64,000 nt of DNA, taken from Cristatella mucedo (Eukaryota; Bryozoa; Phylactolaemata; Cristatellidae). The DNA is taken from positions 23,501-87,500 of the forward strand of contig WPIO01000095.1 of assembly GCA_009760855.2 (NCBI GenBank). The letters run 5' to 3'. Positions 1 to 12,500 of this stretch are shown piece after piece (position 1 is the first letter of the stretch; the number at the start of each line of letters is the position of its first letter). Position numbers and translations under genes: made by a program. The notes beneath the pieces were generated by a model. It was not told the origin of the DNA. It made no database searches and saw only the letters and a program-made list of their open reading frames with translations.

Positions 1-2089
1 GATGCTGGGGCTTCAGGGCTGTGTGAGGGAATATCTGGGCGTGAGTCTATGAAAGGAGCTCGATTTGTTGATATCGAAAACGGGTCTGTAATCGTGAGTG
101 GAGGATCACAGATTACAGGGAGTAGGCATGCAGGTCAGGTGAGGCAGCTCTGTTGCACTGAGCTGGTTTCAGCTCGCCCTGAACGAAAGCGGATGCAATG
201 CCTGGACAAGCATGCACAGATTGATAGAAAGGCAGCAGTGGGATCATTTGCATTGCTTGCACTTTTCGTGCTGGTACGAACGCATTCCTAATTTCGAATT
301 CCTCCTTCGACGAACTCCTGTAAAGCAGCTCCGCTGCTGCTCGTATACCTGCGGCCGGAACCTCGTGCCTTTCCGTGCGATTAATTCGGTGGCCCCCCCT
401 TGTCTGCTTTCAGCAGCCAGGCAGTGGCTAGCCGGATTCTTTGGCAGCCATCTTGCTATTTTTTGCATGCCTCCTGGGTGTACTTGGGTGTCGGTGCTCT
501 CTCGACGTTTGTCGGCGGCCTTTCGGTCTTCGTTGACGGCAAATGGCGAGTGAAACGGCCAGCGTTCGCACGGAAGCTGCCTACGGCTGTCTAGCTACGC
601 CAAGCCGGTGGCGGTAGCTAGAGCTGCTGCTGCAGCAGCAGTTCATCGCCGCGACCGGAAGTAGCTAGCTGATAGGGCCTCCGGCGTGGCCAGCTAGCCA
701 GGTTTATACGGCGAGTCTTGCTTTCCTACCTACTCGTGTCCTACTCTGGCCTGCATGCTTGTAGAAAGTTAAAATGGTCAGCCTTCCTCCAAGTCTTGCT
801 TCCTACTTGCTCTGCCCCCAGAGTGATCATGGAACGATTGCTTTTGTTAGGGAGGTAAGAGATGGCACTCAGCGATGAACCTAGGTGTGAATTTTAACCT
901 TCCAAGATTCTTTTTATTGTCCATCGCCTCACTGTCTGATTCTTGTATGACGAGCTCATAGTTTTCTATAAAGAAGGACTCTCAGGAACACTTCTCTGAT
1001 TTCGGCGGTCGAGTAGTCAGCCACGCTTTTCAAAGCAATAATGAAGCCATAGCATTGACCGCATCTATGATTGATCCTTTTTTAAGTCATGCCTGAGCCT
1101 TGGCTAAGCAGTTGAATCACGCTTGACTTATGGGTCTTCGTTAAGTCTTCCCTAAGTCACGGACTGCCATGACGGTTAGCGACTTATACAACAAAGACCC
1201 AAGCAGGACAGAAGTAGGCAGGGAGCAAGACTCACTGTGTTAACTCGGCTTTAGGCATGGCCTAATATTACCCTATGAGCAAAACCACGGGCAGAGATGT
1301 TGAGTGGATGAAAAGAGTGTATCAGAGAAAATATTGAAACATAAACACTTCTTGAATGGTTTTCTAATTTGATAATTCGTATTGTGTTGCTGCCTGATGA
1401 TCTCGTGGTCTCCTGCGGAACAGCGTCCATTCATAGCGAAGACCAACCATGGAAAATCTTTTCTTACAGCACCGGCCTTTTCTAAACAAATCGCTGCATG
1501 GACCTGAGACTTGCTGGGAGTCCATAAGTTAGTGTGCCGTGAGTAGGGCGACCTAAAAAGTCCATCACTTGGCACAGATACCTCATATATATATATATAT
1601 GTATATGTGTATACCAGAAGAGGACAAACAATGCAGGCTGACAATGAAAATTTTCTTCAGCTGTATCATGAACGCGAAAGTAAGTTAAGAAACATCACAC
1701 GCCTTGAACACGAGCTATGGACATGAAACTCGGGCTACTGCTTCAGGCTGGCGGTGAACGACACCGGTCTCAAAAATGTAGCTAGAGTTCAGGACTATAT
1801 GTTTCTTGCTATCGACTTGTACTTTATTATTAAATATGGTGGCTCAAACTGTACAAATAAATTAGATTTTTGTATATAATTATATAACCGGTCCAGAATA
1901 TCACTTCCTGCATGACAGCACCCCATAGACTTTAAATCATAAACGACTCATTTTCTATGTTTCTCCTTTGGAAAGGTAATTCGTTATCGGTGCATTTTGA
2001 TTCGAATTTGAAAAGTAGTTTTTAACTCCTATTTGCACTTCGAGATGACTTTGTTATCTCGATTGATCAACTAATACAGAGTAAGCGAT
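1..2089. other. Host intergenic DNA, no gene recognised
   Basis: No stretch on either strand shows a recognisable domain or a convincing exon. The few open frames are short and overlap on both strands. The right part (about 1,550-2,090) is AT-rich and holds a short TA/TG run near 1,587-1,612. Nothing else is seen. Confidence 0.5.
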
Positions 2090-2365
2090 CTTGCGCTGAC
2101 CCACGAGGCATGCCATGGCTTGGCTCCTGACTCAGCTGCTGCTTCTCATATTCTTTTTGTTGCATGAGATGGAGTCTGTTGGCTACCGATGCCTACCGAA
2201 AGCCGCCCAGGATTTGAGTGATAATAATAATGATGATACATTTGAGAAAGCGCCCTCAAAAAACCCAATCTCTGTTTAGATACTTTATAGAAAACTGTCC
2301 TGGATAACACCCACAGCATCTTTGTAGCTTTGTGGAGTTACAGAAAGATACATTACATATCATTA
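2090..2365 (+). mobile_element. LINE family B 3' fragment, split by a LINE A tail
   Basis: The translated remnant matches the C-terminal end and 3' UTR of the near-complete LINE B copy at 52.7-55.8 kb. The shared pieces are a start like LTHKV/LTHEA, an LLREMKSVGYR-like stretch and the downstream UTR with a CACCCACA motif. A minus-strand piece of LINE family A tail (2,219-2,285, with the GCGCCCTCA signature) is inserted into it. Clearly a dead 5'-truncated copy. Confidence 0.6.
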
Positions 2366-2658
2366 TATTACATCTCAGTTTTGCAAAACTCCACAGGAAG
2401 TTGACAATATCAGGATCTGTCCTCACTTTCAAGGGTTAGCCTATGTGCTAAGCTCACCTACAGTTCTAGGTTTAGCAGACCATGACTGTTACCAGCCTTC
2501 TCATCGACATGGTGAGTTCTGTGGTGGTAGTCCACAGTTAGTTTGATACGATATGCAAGCCAATCTGCTAGGGCAGCATGGAATGGGCACAGCTGAGCAA
2601 AGATATATTAAGGAACGTGCATGCTTGTCCACGTGTGCACACTTGGGAACTCACGAGG

Positions 2659-2842
2659 ACACACACACACACACACACAGGGCACACACACACATACGGG
2701 GCACACACACATACGGGCACACACACACGGGGCACACACACATGGGGCACACACACACACATACACACACACACACACACGGGGCACACACACATACGGG
2801 CACACACACACAAACACACACACACACAGGGCACACACACGT

Positions 2843-2884
<42 letters not shown>

Positions 2885-2936
2885 GGGCACACACGCACAT
2901 ACACACAGACACATCGAAACACACACACATACACAT
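2659..2936. repeat. Compound CA microsatellite with GGGCACACACA higher-order units
   Basis: CA dinucleotides are punctuated by repeated GGGGCACACAC and CATACGGGCAC units, so the array mixes a plain microsatellite and a minisatellite. All six frames are open here and give only His-Thr or Cys-Val repeats, so the apparent ORFs are artefacts of the repeat. Confidence 0.95.
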
Positions 2937-3149
2937 TCCACATATACACTCCCCCTGTTGATTGCTCATTCATAATGTACTTATACTATTATTATCTATA
3001 ACATACTTAGTTCAGAGTAGGGTTTGATCTAAACCAGTGTAGCCCGAGCAGCATATAATTGCATCAGATGCTTAGCTTGCATTGGCTAGTTAAGCTGCAA
3101 CTACTCTACGCTGTAAGATGGGTTTTTGAACCCAAAAATTAAATAGTAA

Positions 3150-3275
3150 TTATAAGTTTATGTAGCACTTTATGAGAACTAAATCTCTTTCTAAGCAATT
3201 TGCATATGCCAGGCACTAAGCACGCCTATTGGCTAGTGATAACATGCACAGTGTTAGCACACGGAGGATAATTCA
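3150..3275 (-). mobile_element. LINE family A 3' tail (left part of a split copy)
   Basis: Degenerate form of the LINE A 3' end, with the order GCACTTTATGAGAACT, TCTCTTTCTA, then the CATGCACAGTGTTAGCA motif seen in better copies at 31.2 and 33.2 kb. The C-terminal coding part of the same copy resumes at about 3,663, after the foldback element. Confidence 0.6.
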
Positions 3276-3341
3276 CAATGACGGAACGAAAGGTTGTGAG
3301 GAACATGTGCTTTGTGCTTATCAAGGTGCGACACTGGCACT

Positions 3342-3662
3342 CTTGACCCCATGGCGGCTGTTGCCCTTCTGTAAGCATCGGGGGGGGGGGGGTGGTGGCT
3401 CTTGGAGCTTGGAGATGGGAGTTGGGGGAATGGGATTGAGCTGCCTGGCGTCGACCTGTCGTAGCCTGTTCACTTTCTATTGTGCGGTTGTTGCACGATC
3501 TCGAGTAGTAGCAGGTGGACCCCTCGGGGCAAAGCGGACAGGTTACAACAGGTCCAAGCCAGGCAGCCCAATCCCTTTCTGCTAGCTCGCGCCTCCAACT
3601 GCTAAGACTTAGCCCCATCCCCGGATGTCCACAGAGGGCAACAGTCGCCAGGGGGTGGTCAA
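3342..3662. mobile_element. Foldback (long inverted repeat) element inserted in a LINE remnant
   Basis: The left arm (about 3,342-3,480) and right arm (about 3,530-3,662) are imperfect reverse complements. Matched pairs include the TTGACC...GGCGGCTGTTGCCC block with its complement near 3,638-3,662, and GGGATTGAGCTGCCTGGC with its complement near 3,555-3,580. The left arm also carries a run of 13 Gs at about 3,380. No transposase-like ORF is inside. It separates two halves of a LINE A copy, which shows it is an insertion. It could be a MITE-like foldback transposon or a hairpin RNA locus. Confidence 0.6.
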
Positions 3663-3830
3663 GGGCCTCAGCCATCAGGAGGCCGCGGTGGACTTTTAGC
3701 TTCCATTGAAATGTCTTCAAGTCAGGTATATTTCGGCATCTGTCGGGAGTGAGTTCCAGGCTCTGGGAGCATACATATAGCATAACTGAAGATAGGGTGT
3801 CCAAAGGATTTGAGGCTGGATAGAGGCAAT
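3663..3830 (-). mobile_element. LINE family A C-terminal coding remnant
   Basis: On the minus strand this encodes the degenerate LINE A reverse-transcriptase C-terminus. The order is a FGHPI..-like piece, then a region matching APKAWNSLP, then a degenerate LKTF basic end. The match is to the copies at 22.4-22.7 kb and 31.4-31.7 kb. It continues the tail at 3,150-3,275 across the foldback insertion. Confidence 0.55.
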
Positions 3831-6800
3831 AGATCTACACGGGATGGCACGAATGCACGATGGGCCGCAGAGCTAGGCAGTAGCATCGTTGTCTAAGCAG
3901 GCCCAGATTTTCTGCAACTTTACTTAGCTAAAAATGGTAAGACTTGACTGCAGCGATGATGCAAACGTCTAGCGAAAGGTCACTTTTTACTAAGACACTC
4001 GGAACACTACCGGAGATAATGCAGGTCGAGGGGGCCATTTTGAGGGTAAGGAATGGAGCGAGCATGTGTGCAGCAATTTCCTATCGTCACCGGCCTTCAC
4101 CTTGGAATGGAGAAGTGCCAGCGTGCTGTGCCGAGTCTGCCCATGCCCGGCTCGAGCGATTTCCGACATGGGCTCCCGTTCGTGGCTGCACTTGCTGCCC
4201 CCCCCCCGAGGAGGTTGCTTGATCAGCAACGCAATTACGCATACCTAAGATGTCTGGCAGGGGGCCTTATGCATCACGCCAAATTCAGGTCAGTCGAGCT
4301 GACAGATGCAAGCTGCCATTGCTAAAAGAAGGAGACCCGGTTTCAAATATTGGCACCCCTGGCTGCTTCCCAGCCGCGAGCTTCGATTGCATCCTGCGGA
4401 GTGACCGATGTAAGCAGGCCATTGGGCTTGACGGTGCCCGCACAAGATGGCTGCCGTGGCACTCCTGGGTCTCAGCTCAAAGGTGACGTGCTTGCGCTTC
4501 ACGAATCTGGTCGAGGGCTCGAGTCTACAAGACGGCAATTCTTTATCGGGCATCTCGAGCGGTGCCCAATAGCCGCCAAGGTCATTCGGCTGCTGTGCAA
4601 GCAAGGCTGCCGAATCAGTCTTGACCTTTTATTTGACTTACGTGCGAAGCTGCAGCAAATCCTGATAGGCAAGTGACGGCCCACGACTCCAGTCCATCTC
4701 GGAGGCGCAGAAGCATTCAGCACTGGCGACCCCCGGTGACATCTGAAGAGTGGACGTCACGCACGATATCCAGTTTTTTTTAACCAAAACCTGATCTCAC
4801 CTGGACCGGTTCCTTGCTTGATTTAGCTTGCCACTACTTGCAGCAGAGCTGCTCCTTGGAGACTTCCGGCTGCTGCTGCTGCTTCCCTCACTAAGGCTGG
4901 GCGAGCTGCACCGAACTGCACTGCTGCGGGCTGCCATTGTGCAGCAGTAAGGGACTGGAAACACTTCTCTGCTCACGCTCGACCCAAGCCGCTGCCCGCC
5001 ATGATAGCGGCAGGCAGCAGCAGCAGCAGGGGCGTGCACCTGGATCTTGGTGGCGGAACTTAGCCGAGCGAGGCTTGTGTGACCACTGGCCGCTCTCAGA
5101 GTGGCCTCGCAGTACACGCGCCACCGCCTGCTGAGCGCTCATCTGGACCGGCGAGTTGGTCGGCAGTCAGCGGTCGAAGCAAGCTGAAACCATCGACGGC
5201 GAGCAACAGTCAAACACCGGGGCTCCATGTTTTTGGGTTGACACAGGAGCCCCGACCATTCTCGTGCACTTCGATTGTTTGACGAGGAGCTGTCTGGGTG
5301 AGCCAGTGCAGGAGGAGCTAACGGCGCTAATGAACTCGCAGGCGCCACCTGACTTGCTCAGCAGACGAAATTTTCAGACTGCGGCAGCTTGTGGTATCGG
5401 AAACCTGGTTGAGCAGAGCAGCAAACCCTACGAAAAAAGCCTGCAAAGCCTGCAGCTGCCAGCAGCAGAAGCAGCCACGAGGCTGGTCTGTCAGCACTAG
5501 GGCTTAGATATGCAGCGGCTAAAAAGCAAGTCGTGGTTGCTGAGGCGGGCTGGTGCCACAAGGTTCCACTTAGTCATTCCTTGGGAGGACCAAGCACGAG
5601 GAGGCTTCTTGCCCCCTCGCTGGCTGTCCTTTCCAGAGGAGCACTACCCTCCCTACGCCGTCCGACGGGGCACAACTGTTTGATCCGACGCAACTCTCTC
5701 CTCTCTCCCCCTTTCTCTCTCTCTCTCCTTTCTCTCTCTCTTCTGCCACAATGCCGAGACACAAAGAAGCAGGCCACACGTAGGAAGGCAGGCAGCTGCC
5801 TTCCTGCCATCGCTCTGTGCTGCCACGAAGCTCACAGCCTCGGCTTTGCCTGCCCGGGCAGATCATCAGAGCCTTAATCTCCTCGTGAGCTGGTCCTACC
5901 CAGCCCTGCTAGCGGCTTGCTCAGGACGGTCGGGTTGAGGGGAGCCGAGGCAAACGAGCTGCTCCGTGCGACCCCACAGGTCGGTTCACCGCTGGGGGAT
6001 GGTCTCCGACGATCTGAACCCGGCGGGTACACTTTGCTAATGCAGCATCCAGGATTATGACAGTTGAGCTCGACGGTCGCCAGTGAAGTAGGGAGAAATA
6101 TTATGAACAGCTCACGATCAGATTAGGCAGCATGTCAAATGAGAGATTATCTCCTGCAGAGTTCCCATGAAAATCGCATTTAAAACGTATTTATATCGTA
6201 TTTTCGTGGATATTTTGATAATTAGCCTGCCTATCAACTCTGGGTGCTGTTCGGTAGTCTTGGCAGCATAGTCGGTCGCCGAACTCAGCTATCGTCGTCG
6301 TCGTGGGCAGCAAAGGGCAGCAGCGCCTTCGGTGGCAGACACAGGTTAAACGCCTTGAGGCGTTATATTAAGTGTATTATTATTAATTATTAGCCGACAG
6401 TAGTAGCCAACTAGAGCACACTGCATGCAGGGACAACTTCTGGAAGGAGACAGCCGCGTGCGGCTGGCCATTGCCGAAAACCATTTTAGATGACAGAATA
6501 TTGGACCGTAGTTAAAATATTCCAGCTGCCTTCATTGTGCTCGGCATGTGACTAATAGCTCTAGGGAGCACCACAGTTACGCCGAGGGCATTGGCAGAAA
6601 TGGCAGGAGCATCTGATATGCATAACGGTCGACAGGTCGCCATTTGCTTCCGTGCCTGCTTGAACGCTGGCTAAATCAGCTGTCCGTGGAAGAAGCAGAC
6701 GATGCTGACAGCCCAGCAAGCTCAGATGAGAGATCAGATGGTTGCTGCCACTACGAAGAAAAATAAAATGGCCTCGCAGCTTCAGCAGTTGGTGGCATAC

Positions 6801-7154
6801 CTCGTTCGCTGCCAGCTGGCCTCATTCACTGCCTACCTGCCAGCCCGACGTGCTTCTTTCTAGTCGCTACTGAATAGAGAATATTGCTTGCCAACCGTGC
6901 TGCAAGCTAGCTACTTGAACCCGCTCAGCTTTCGGTGCACGATCCAGGTGGTAAACCCTGTCGGCTGCTCTTCCTCTTCCGGCATCCCTCACTTGGTAAT
7001 TAGTTCGTAAGTGGGTGCTGTTCAGAAGCGAATTTCAAGATGCTGACTGAATTTCATTTCTCGCAATGAGATAGACGTGGCACGGCTTAATTTTACTTAA
7101 CTTTACTTTGCCTGCGGCACCGCCCTCGAGACAGCTGCGACGGAATGAGGGAAG

Positions 7155-7155
<1 letters not shown>
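3831..7155. other. Host intergenic DNA with CT-rich patch
   Basis: No gene is recognised. A C/T-rich microsatellite patch lies at about 5,695-5,750 and short CAG/CTG clusters are scattered, as elsewhere in the window. The open frames are about 120 codons or less and overlap on opposite strands without recognisable domains. Confidence 0.45.
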
Positions 7156-7235
<80 letters not shown>

Positions 7236-7241
7236 AGAGAG
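7156..7241. repeat. (GA)n microsatellite
   Basis: A long uninterrupted GA run ending in a short G-rich stretch. The Arg-Glu or Ser-Leu ORFs through it are artefacts. Confidence 0.97.
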
Positions 7242-7340
7242 AGCCCAGACGAGTTGGACACTAGCAGCTGCGGCAGGCAGAAGCCGGGCATGAACGGTGC
7301 TGCCTCAGGGCTTTGAGATGATAATGGTAACGAGCAGCTA

Positions 7341-7511
7341 GCCCATGGACTCGCTTCCCTGAGTCATAGTAGTTCCCGCACGGAAGACAGTACTTCGCCA
7401 TCTTGGTGCTTGATGGAAGTGCACCATCTTGCCAGGTGCCACAAGTGCACCATCTTTTGTGGCATGACAGACTTTCTAGCTTTAATTAGTAGATAGAATA
7501 ATACATTTGTA
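7341..7511. repeat. Unclassified dispersed repeat, copy 1
   Basis: Shares an ordered series of short blocks with 15,612-15,812: GACTCGYTTC, TGAGTCATAGTAG, CACGGAAGACA, CACCATCTTGCCA, ACAAGTGCACCAT, a GGCRTGACRG block and CTTTAATTAGTAGA. It is followed by a scrap of LINE A tail. No coding capacity or tRNA head is visible, so the class is unknown. Confidence 0.55.
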
Positions 7512-7548
7512 TAGCACCCTCACAGAACATGACCTGTTTCTAGGCACT
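7495..7548 (-). mobile_element. LINE family A tail scrap
   Basis: Short minus-strand match to the LINE A 3' end (AGCACCCTCACAGAAC followed by TTTCTAGGCACT), with the usual AT-rich side to its left. Confidence 0.5.
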
Positions 7549-8781
7549 GGAAGAGCCAAGTGCTGCACGAGTTTCGGTCTGCGTCCTCCTCGAGATGCCT
7601 CCATCTTAGGCGCGACCGTTCGAGCGCTCAGCCGCAGTGTCAGCTCAGAGTCCCCGTCCTCTTGCTGCTGCTGCGCTGTGCCTTTCGATCCTTCGAGCAG
7701 CACCGACACAGGCGGCGGCGCACTCCGCGCTCGCAGAGCAGCGGCTCAGCGGCTCAGACGTGAGCATCTGCGCACTATCACTGCTATGTCATGCACGTCT
7801 GCTCGGCATGACTACGACCTATGGGCTAGCAAAACGAGCTTGCGGCAGCCATGTGGTTCAGTCATCTGTAATCAGCGCTGCACGGCACCGGCTGCTGCAG
7901 GGCAATCCAGGCACAGCCGTGTGATTCGCGTCGGTGATTCTGAATTGGTGCATGCAAAGCACCACCTCGAAGTGCTGGCTTCACAAGTACTACTTCGACA
8001 CTGTATGGCAGACCGACGATTTGTGAACGATTCGACTTCAAGTTTCTCTCTCTCTCTCTGTGGCTGGCAGGCCGTGACGCTCGCTTATGGCAGCCGTCCT
8101 AGCAGCTTCAACGACCCTCTTGCTCCACGACCCTCTCGCTCGCTCGGCGGCTAGGTAGGTAATCGCGCTTTCAGCCTGCGATGCACCGAAAGTCTCGGAT
8201 CTCGCTTCTGCCTTGTGTGACCACCTGCATTGGCTTGGCAGGATTTAAGTAAGTCTTAGCCGAAGATCCGCATTGCTCAGCTTTTCTTGCCCTCCGGTCG
8301 TGCTGGCCGTGCTTGTTGCCACGTGCGTTATGCGCTTACTACGTTGGTGCATGATTTGGTTGGATGCCGTATCTACCAAGGGTCCTACTAACCGGCTGCC
8401 CCGAGTGTCTTCTTGTGTTCCCGCTCGTCACTGTCAAAGCGTGTGAGAGCATGCATGTCATTGGCAGTTGAATACTGCTCTTCTTGCAGTGAGTGTTGTA
8501 CTGCGGGTCTTCTTGGGTTGCTATGCAAGCCTCTTTTACAATTGCTATTTTCCTCCTCCTCCTTCTTCTTATTGTCAATATTTACTATTAATATCAGTAT
8601 ACTTAAAATACTTATTGTCAATATCAGTAAAGTACTGCACGCATCACCGCAATTACCAGCGTGCTAAGGCTCGAATGCCTCCGGTGAATGTATGGTGCAA
8701 GGCGCCAGCCGTGGGCACGTCTGTAGGGGCAGCATTGGTTAGTCCAGCTTGGGAAGACAGGGGATTCACTGACAGGAAAGT

Positions 8782-8817
<36 letters not shown>

Positions 8818-9072
8818 ATGCATCACTCGTGCTCAACTGCTGGCGATCGGGTTCTTGCTGGTCATGAACAAGAGAACATCTAAGCAACAGTTTGCGCTAA
8901 TTTGGTAAAGTTTGCTTATCTCCTTGACAGGTGCTGCCGAAAAGGCTTTGCAAATTACCAGCTCTAACCCCCAGAAAAGGTCAGACCAGGTGAAATTCAG
9001 ACTACTCCGAGCTACTCTGCAGTGACCTTCCCGAGCAGTGGCAGAGGAGCAGTAGGTGGACAAATACAGCAT
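7549..9072. other. Host intergenic DNA with (CT)n microsatellites
   Basis: Contains CT runs at about 8,045-8,060 and 8,788-8,814. The longest open frame (7,507-8,154) has no domain, is compositionally like its flanks and overlaps frames on the other strand, so it is not called. Confidence 0.45.
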
Positions 9073-9554
9073 TTTACCGTGTATAAGCCCCCCTTTGTTT
9101 TTCTCCAAAATTTTCGGTCAGGCAATGGAGAGGAGGCTTGTACATGGGATGTTACTTTTTTGCTTTACAATATTGTGCTAAGCAGCATACCTGCTATGAA
9201 TGAATTTTCAGTATTTGAATGCCTTTTGAATGCATTTGCAGCATTTCAAATGCAATGGATGGACCGAAAGAAGACGCAGTGTATGGAGAAAGTGACGACA
9301 ACAATGATGATAACTTAGTTTCCACCAAATTTCGAGCTTGTGATATGAACAAAGAAGATAGAGGTGGTATCATCACCATTCCTGATGCACAGGTTAGTGA
9401 TAGTGACATGAGTGATTCTTATGAGTCTTGGTATTGTTCAGTTCATTTAGTTATCGAATAAAGATATTTTTCCAAAAACTTGGTTAAATATTGGGGGGGG
9501 GGCTTATACCATCGGGGGGGGGGGGGGGGCTTATACACTGTTAAATACGGTACA
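9073..9554 (+). mobile_element. Pogo/Tigger-like DNA transposon remnant (Tc1/mariner superfamily)
   Basis: The two ends are inverted copies of each other, both reading roughly CCGTGTATAAGCCCCCC from outside in, and each is bordered by TA, as expected of Tc1/mariner-class elements. Inside, the plus strand at about 9,240-9,290 reads SISNAMDGPKEDAVYGESD. This resembles the C-terminal 'ISNALDGTEDD' signature of pogo/Tigger/Jerky-like transposases and is followed by an acidic tail (DSDMSDS). The DDE catalytic core is missing, so this is an internally deleted, non-autonomous copy. The right end carries two long G runs. Confidence 0.6.
9493..9533. repeat. Two poly-G runs at the transposon right end
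   Basis: Runs of about 9 and 15 consecutive Gs, separated by CTTATACCATC, an extra partial copy of the terminal motif. These appear to be slippage expansions of the C/G run in the terminal inverted repeat. Confidence 0.8.
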
Positions 9555-12500
9555 ATTAAGACCTCAGCCACACTCAACAAGTCAAGGAGGTGCCAAACCT
9601 TGGCCTTGCCCAGGCAGCCAATCACAGGAAGGCTGAAGGGCAGACTTTCCGGCGAAGCCCTGGCGGTCGGTTCAGGGGAGAGGGAGAGGTTACAGCCAGC
9701 TGCTCTCCGTGCTGTGCATACTCAGAGGCCCGGGACAAGCAAGCACAGTAGGCACTTCGGTTGCCATAGCCACTCCACACTTCTAGTGCCGTCGCCCGGC
9801 CTTCCAGATTGCACGAGCTGCATCTAATCCAGTGAAAAGACGTTAAACTGGCCTCTCTTCCCTCCCCCCTGCTCGAGAGCTGACATAAGGGGTGGGCGGG
9901 GCTCCTTCCTTGTCCGAAGATGCAGAGCTTGGTTCGAACTGGTGCCGGAGAGAATCCAGCCACGGTCGGATGGGCTTGCCGAGCAGCAGCGCAGCGCACC
10001 GTCTTTTCTGGTGGATCTAGATGCGGATATGCTCAGGCAGGCGGTTTTGTTAAATCGTGCGCATTTTGACGTAGGTGGGCAAAGTGGGTAGCAGAGACGG
10101 CACACCGGCGGCGATGCTTCGGCCGCGGCACTGCACCACCTGCCGTGCGGCAACCTAATGCAAGCCAGCAGCAGCAGCTCTCGGTGCTCGGGCCCCTAGA
10201 TCGGCAGCCGCTCTGAGGCAGCAAGCTCGGCACCAGGGCGGCGGCAGAGGAGGAAGCAAAGGTATGAGAGGCGGGCGGCAGCATCGGCGGCGGCCCTGGG
10301 AGTGGCTGCACGGCCCTTGCGTATCGAAGAGGAGGGGCAGGGGGCAGTCGCTGAGTATTTCATGGCTACGGCTAACCGTGCTACATGGTAGCCACTTCGC
10401 GACATGTACCTCTCGCCACTTTGCATCACTGCCGCGCGGCAGTGGTAAGACTGGTCTGCCGAAAGGGCCGACCGTAGGAGGAGTGTGTGAGCCGAGGAGG
10501 ACGAAGGAGAATGAAGGAGGTGTGCGAGGGCATCGGCCAGGCTCGAGCCAGCTGCTGGGGAGTAGGCAGACGTCGACTCTCATTCCTGAAGCCGATTGGT
10601 CAAGTGAGCTGGGGGCACGATTTCTTAAATCGTACAGGCTCGGCAGCCGATTGTGAGCAACGGGGCAGGAACACCTTGAGCGATGTCCCATCCACGAGTT
10701 TGCAGAGCCCTGAGAGAAAGATCGCGGGCAGCTGTCATGCAACTGCTTACATGCTGAACAGTGTGCGGACAGCAGACGGCTCGAGATGTGAACTAAAAGC
10801 TTCACAATGAGTCGAGCCCAGCCCCACCCGACCACCCCCCATGTAGGCCAGGTCAACTATGATGCTTTGGCAAGCCCTTCCTCACTGGCACTGTATTCGA
10901 AGGTGCCTTGACCAGTCATTTGCTCCCAGCATGGACACTGTGCAAGCCACGGCTGGCACTAGTCTGCATTTGGCCGCCTCAGCTGGAGCAGCTGCAGCAG
11001 CAGCGGCAGTGGCAGCAGCATTGGCAGCTAAGCACAAGCAGTGGCAGCAGCAGCAGCAGCGACAGCACAGCAGCAGCAGCTACAGTGACAGCTAAGAAGC
11101 AGCAGCAGAGATGGCAACAGCTGCAGCAGCAGCAGCAGAAGTGGCAGCCAAGTAGCAGCAACAGCAGCAGAGGTGGTGGCAGCATTAGTAGCAGCGAGAG
11201 CATCAGTGGCAGCAACTTCAGTGGCAGTTAAGCAGCAGCAGCAGTAGGAGGGGTGGCAGCAGCAGCCACAGTGACAGAATGGTCCGATGAAAGCAGGAAG
11301 ATGCAGATGGTTTCAATGTCGGCTCAAAGTAACTCAGAGAGACTGGTTCTGATTTGGATAAGGTTGGATGGCGACAGCATGTTCAGTGGGCTTGAATGGC
11401 AATCTGGTTGACGTCATTTGAAAGCAGCAACCGAATAAAGCATGCCAAACCTCGATCGGGCTCGGAGGAGCACGCTGAAGCTGCTGCCACCTGCCGGCCA
11501 TCGATCAGGTTCATCCGGGGCAGCACTCTACAGAGTTGCTGTGTTCATTGCCAAGCACCTCGTTCACGTCTGTCGATGTCATGTCAGAGCTAGCGAATCA
11601 TCACGACCAGGCTTAACGAGTTTAGTAGCTTGTCACATCTTAAATTGCACCAGTGGGCGTTTCCTGCACAGGCTATTCACAGCTCACTACTTGGGCGAAT
11701 TTCGTCAAAGATCCCCCGGAGTGGAGCGATGCCGTTGCCACCGGTCGGCGAAGACTGGCAGAGACTTGCGACTGGAAGCTCACTACAGCCGAGCGAGGCA
11801 CGAAGCTTGCATGACGAGCTACAGCAACAGGTGACTGGTAGAATCACTGGAGGGCAACTTAGCTCAGGACTCGACGTTCCACTTTGCAACTGGCTGGCGG
11901 CGGCGGCCTCTCCGCCCCCAATGCAAGCTGGAGCTAAAGATATTCCAGCTTGCTTGCGGTCAGCGCCCACTCTGCTTGGTCAGAAAATCTTTCGAAATAA
12001 GTCCCTGGTCATCCAAATGAGTGAAACTGTGAGAAAAGGAACAGTCGAATGGAATGTCAAACGCTCAGGCCGAGTTCGCGATCCAATACTGCGCATCATG
12101 TTGGGCACACAGTAGGGCTAATGGGTGCGCGATGACCGAAGGGATGGGCAGCAAGAATTCTCAGCAAGTGCTGAGAGTAAAGAGTCGACGACCTTAGCGC
12201 CCCGATGGCCAATCAGAGAAAGAGAGGAGAAGGAAGTGGCATGCCACGAGGCTTAAGGGAGGGCCTAGGTAGCCAGACAACCCACATTTGCCCAAGCCCG
12301 TGCCGATAGCTTGCCAAACATTGCAGCAGGCGGTGGTTGACTTTCTGTGGGATTGGAGTGTCGCTGGTTTGCTGCTGCTGCTGAGCCTCAGGTGTCTGGC
12401 CCCACCCATCCCAGGATGAAGCGCCAGGTGCACCAGTCCTACGACTTGTGCATGCAGCAGCAGCCAGGCGACGGCTTAATAGGGATCTTACAAACCCAGC

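Noticed and set aside
2553-3001. Several 100-140-codon ORFs on both strands
   Set aside because: They are His-Thr or Cys-Val translations of the CA repeat.
7507-8154. 215-codon plus-strand ORF
   Set aside because: No domain, composition like the flanks, overlapping frames on the other strand, starts in a LINE tail scrap.
10155-10856. 233-codon minus-strand ORF
   Set aside because: No recognisable motif, random-like composition and overlapping opposite-strand frames.
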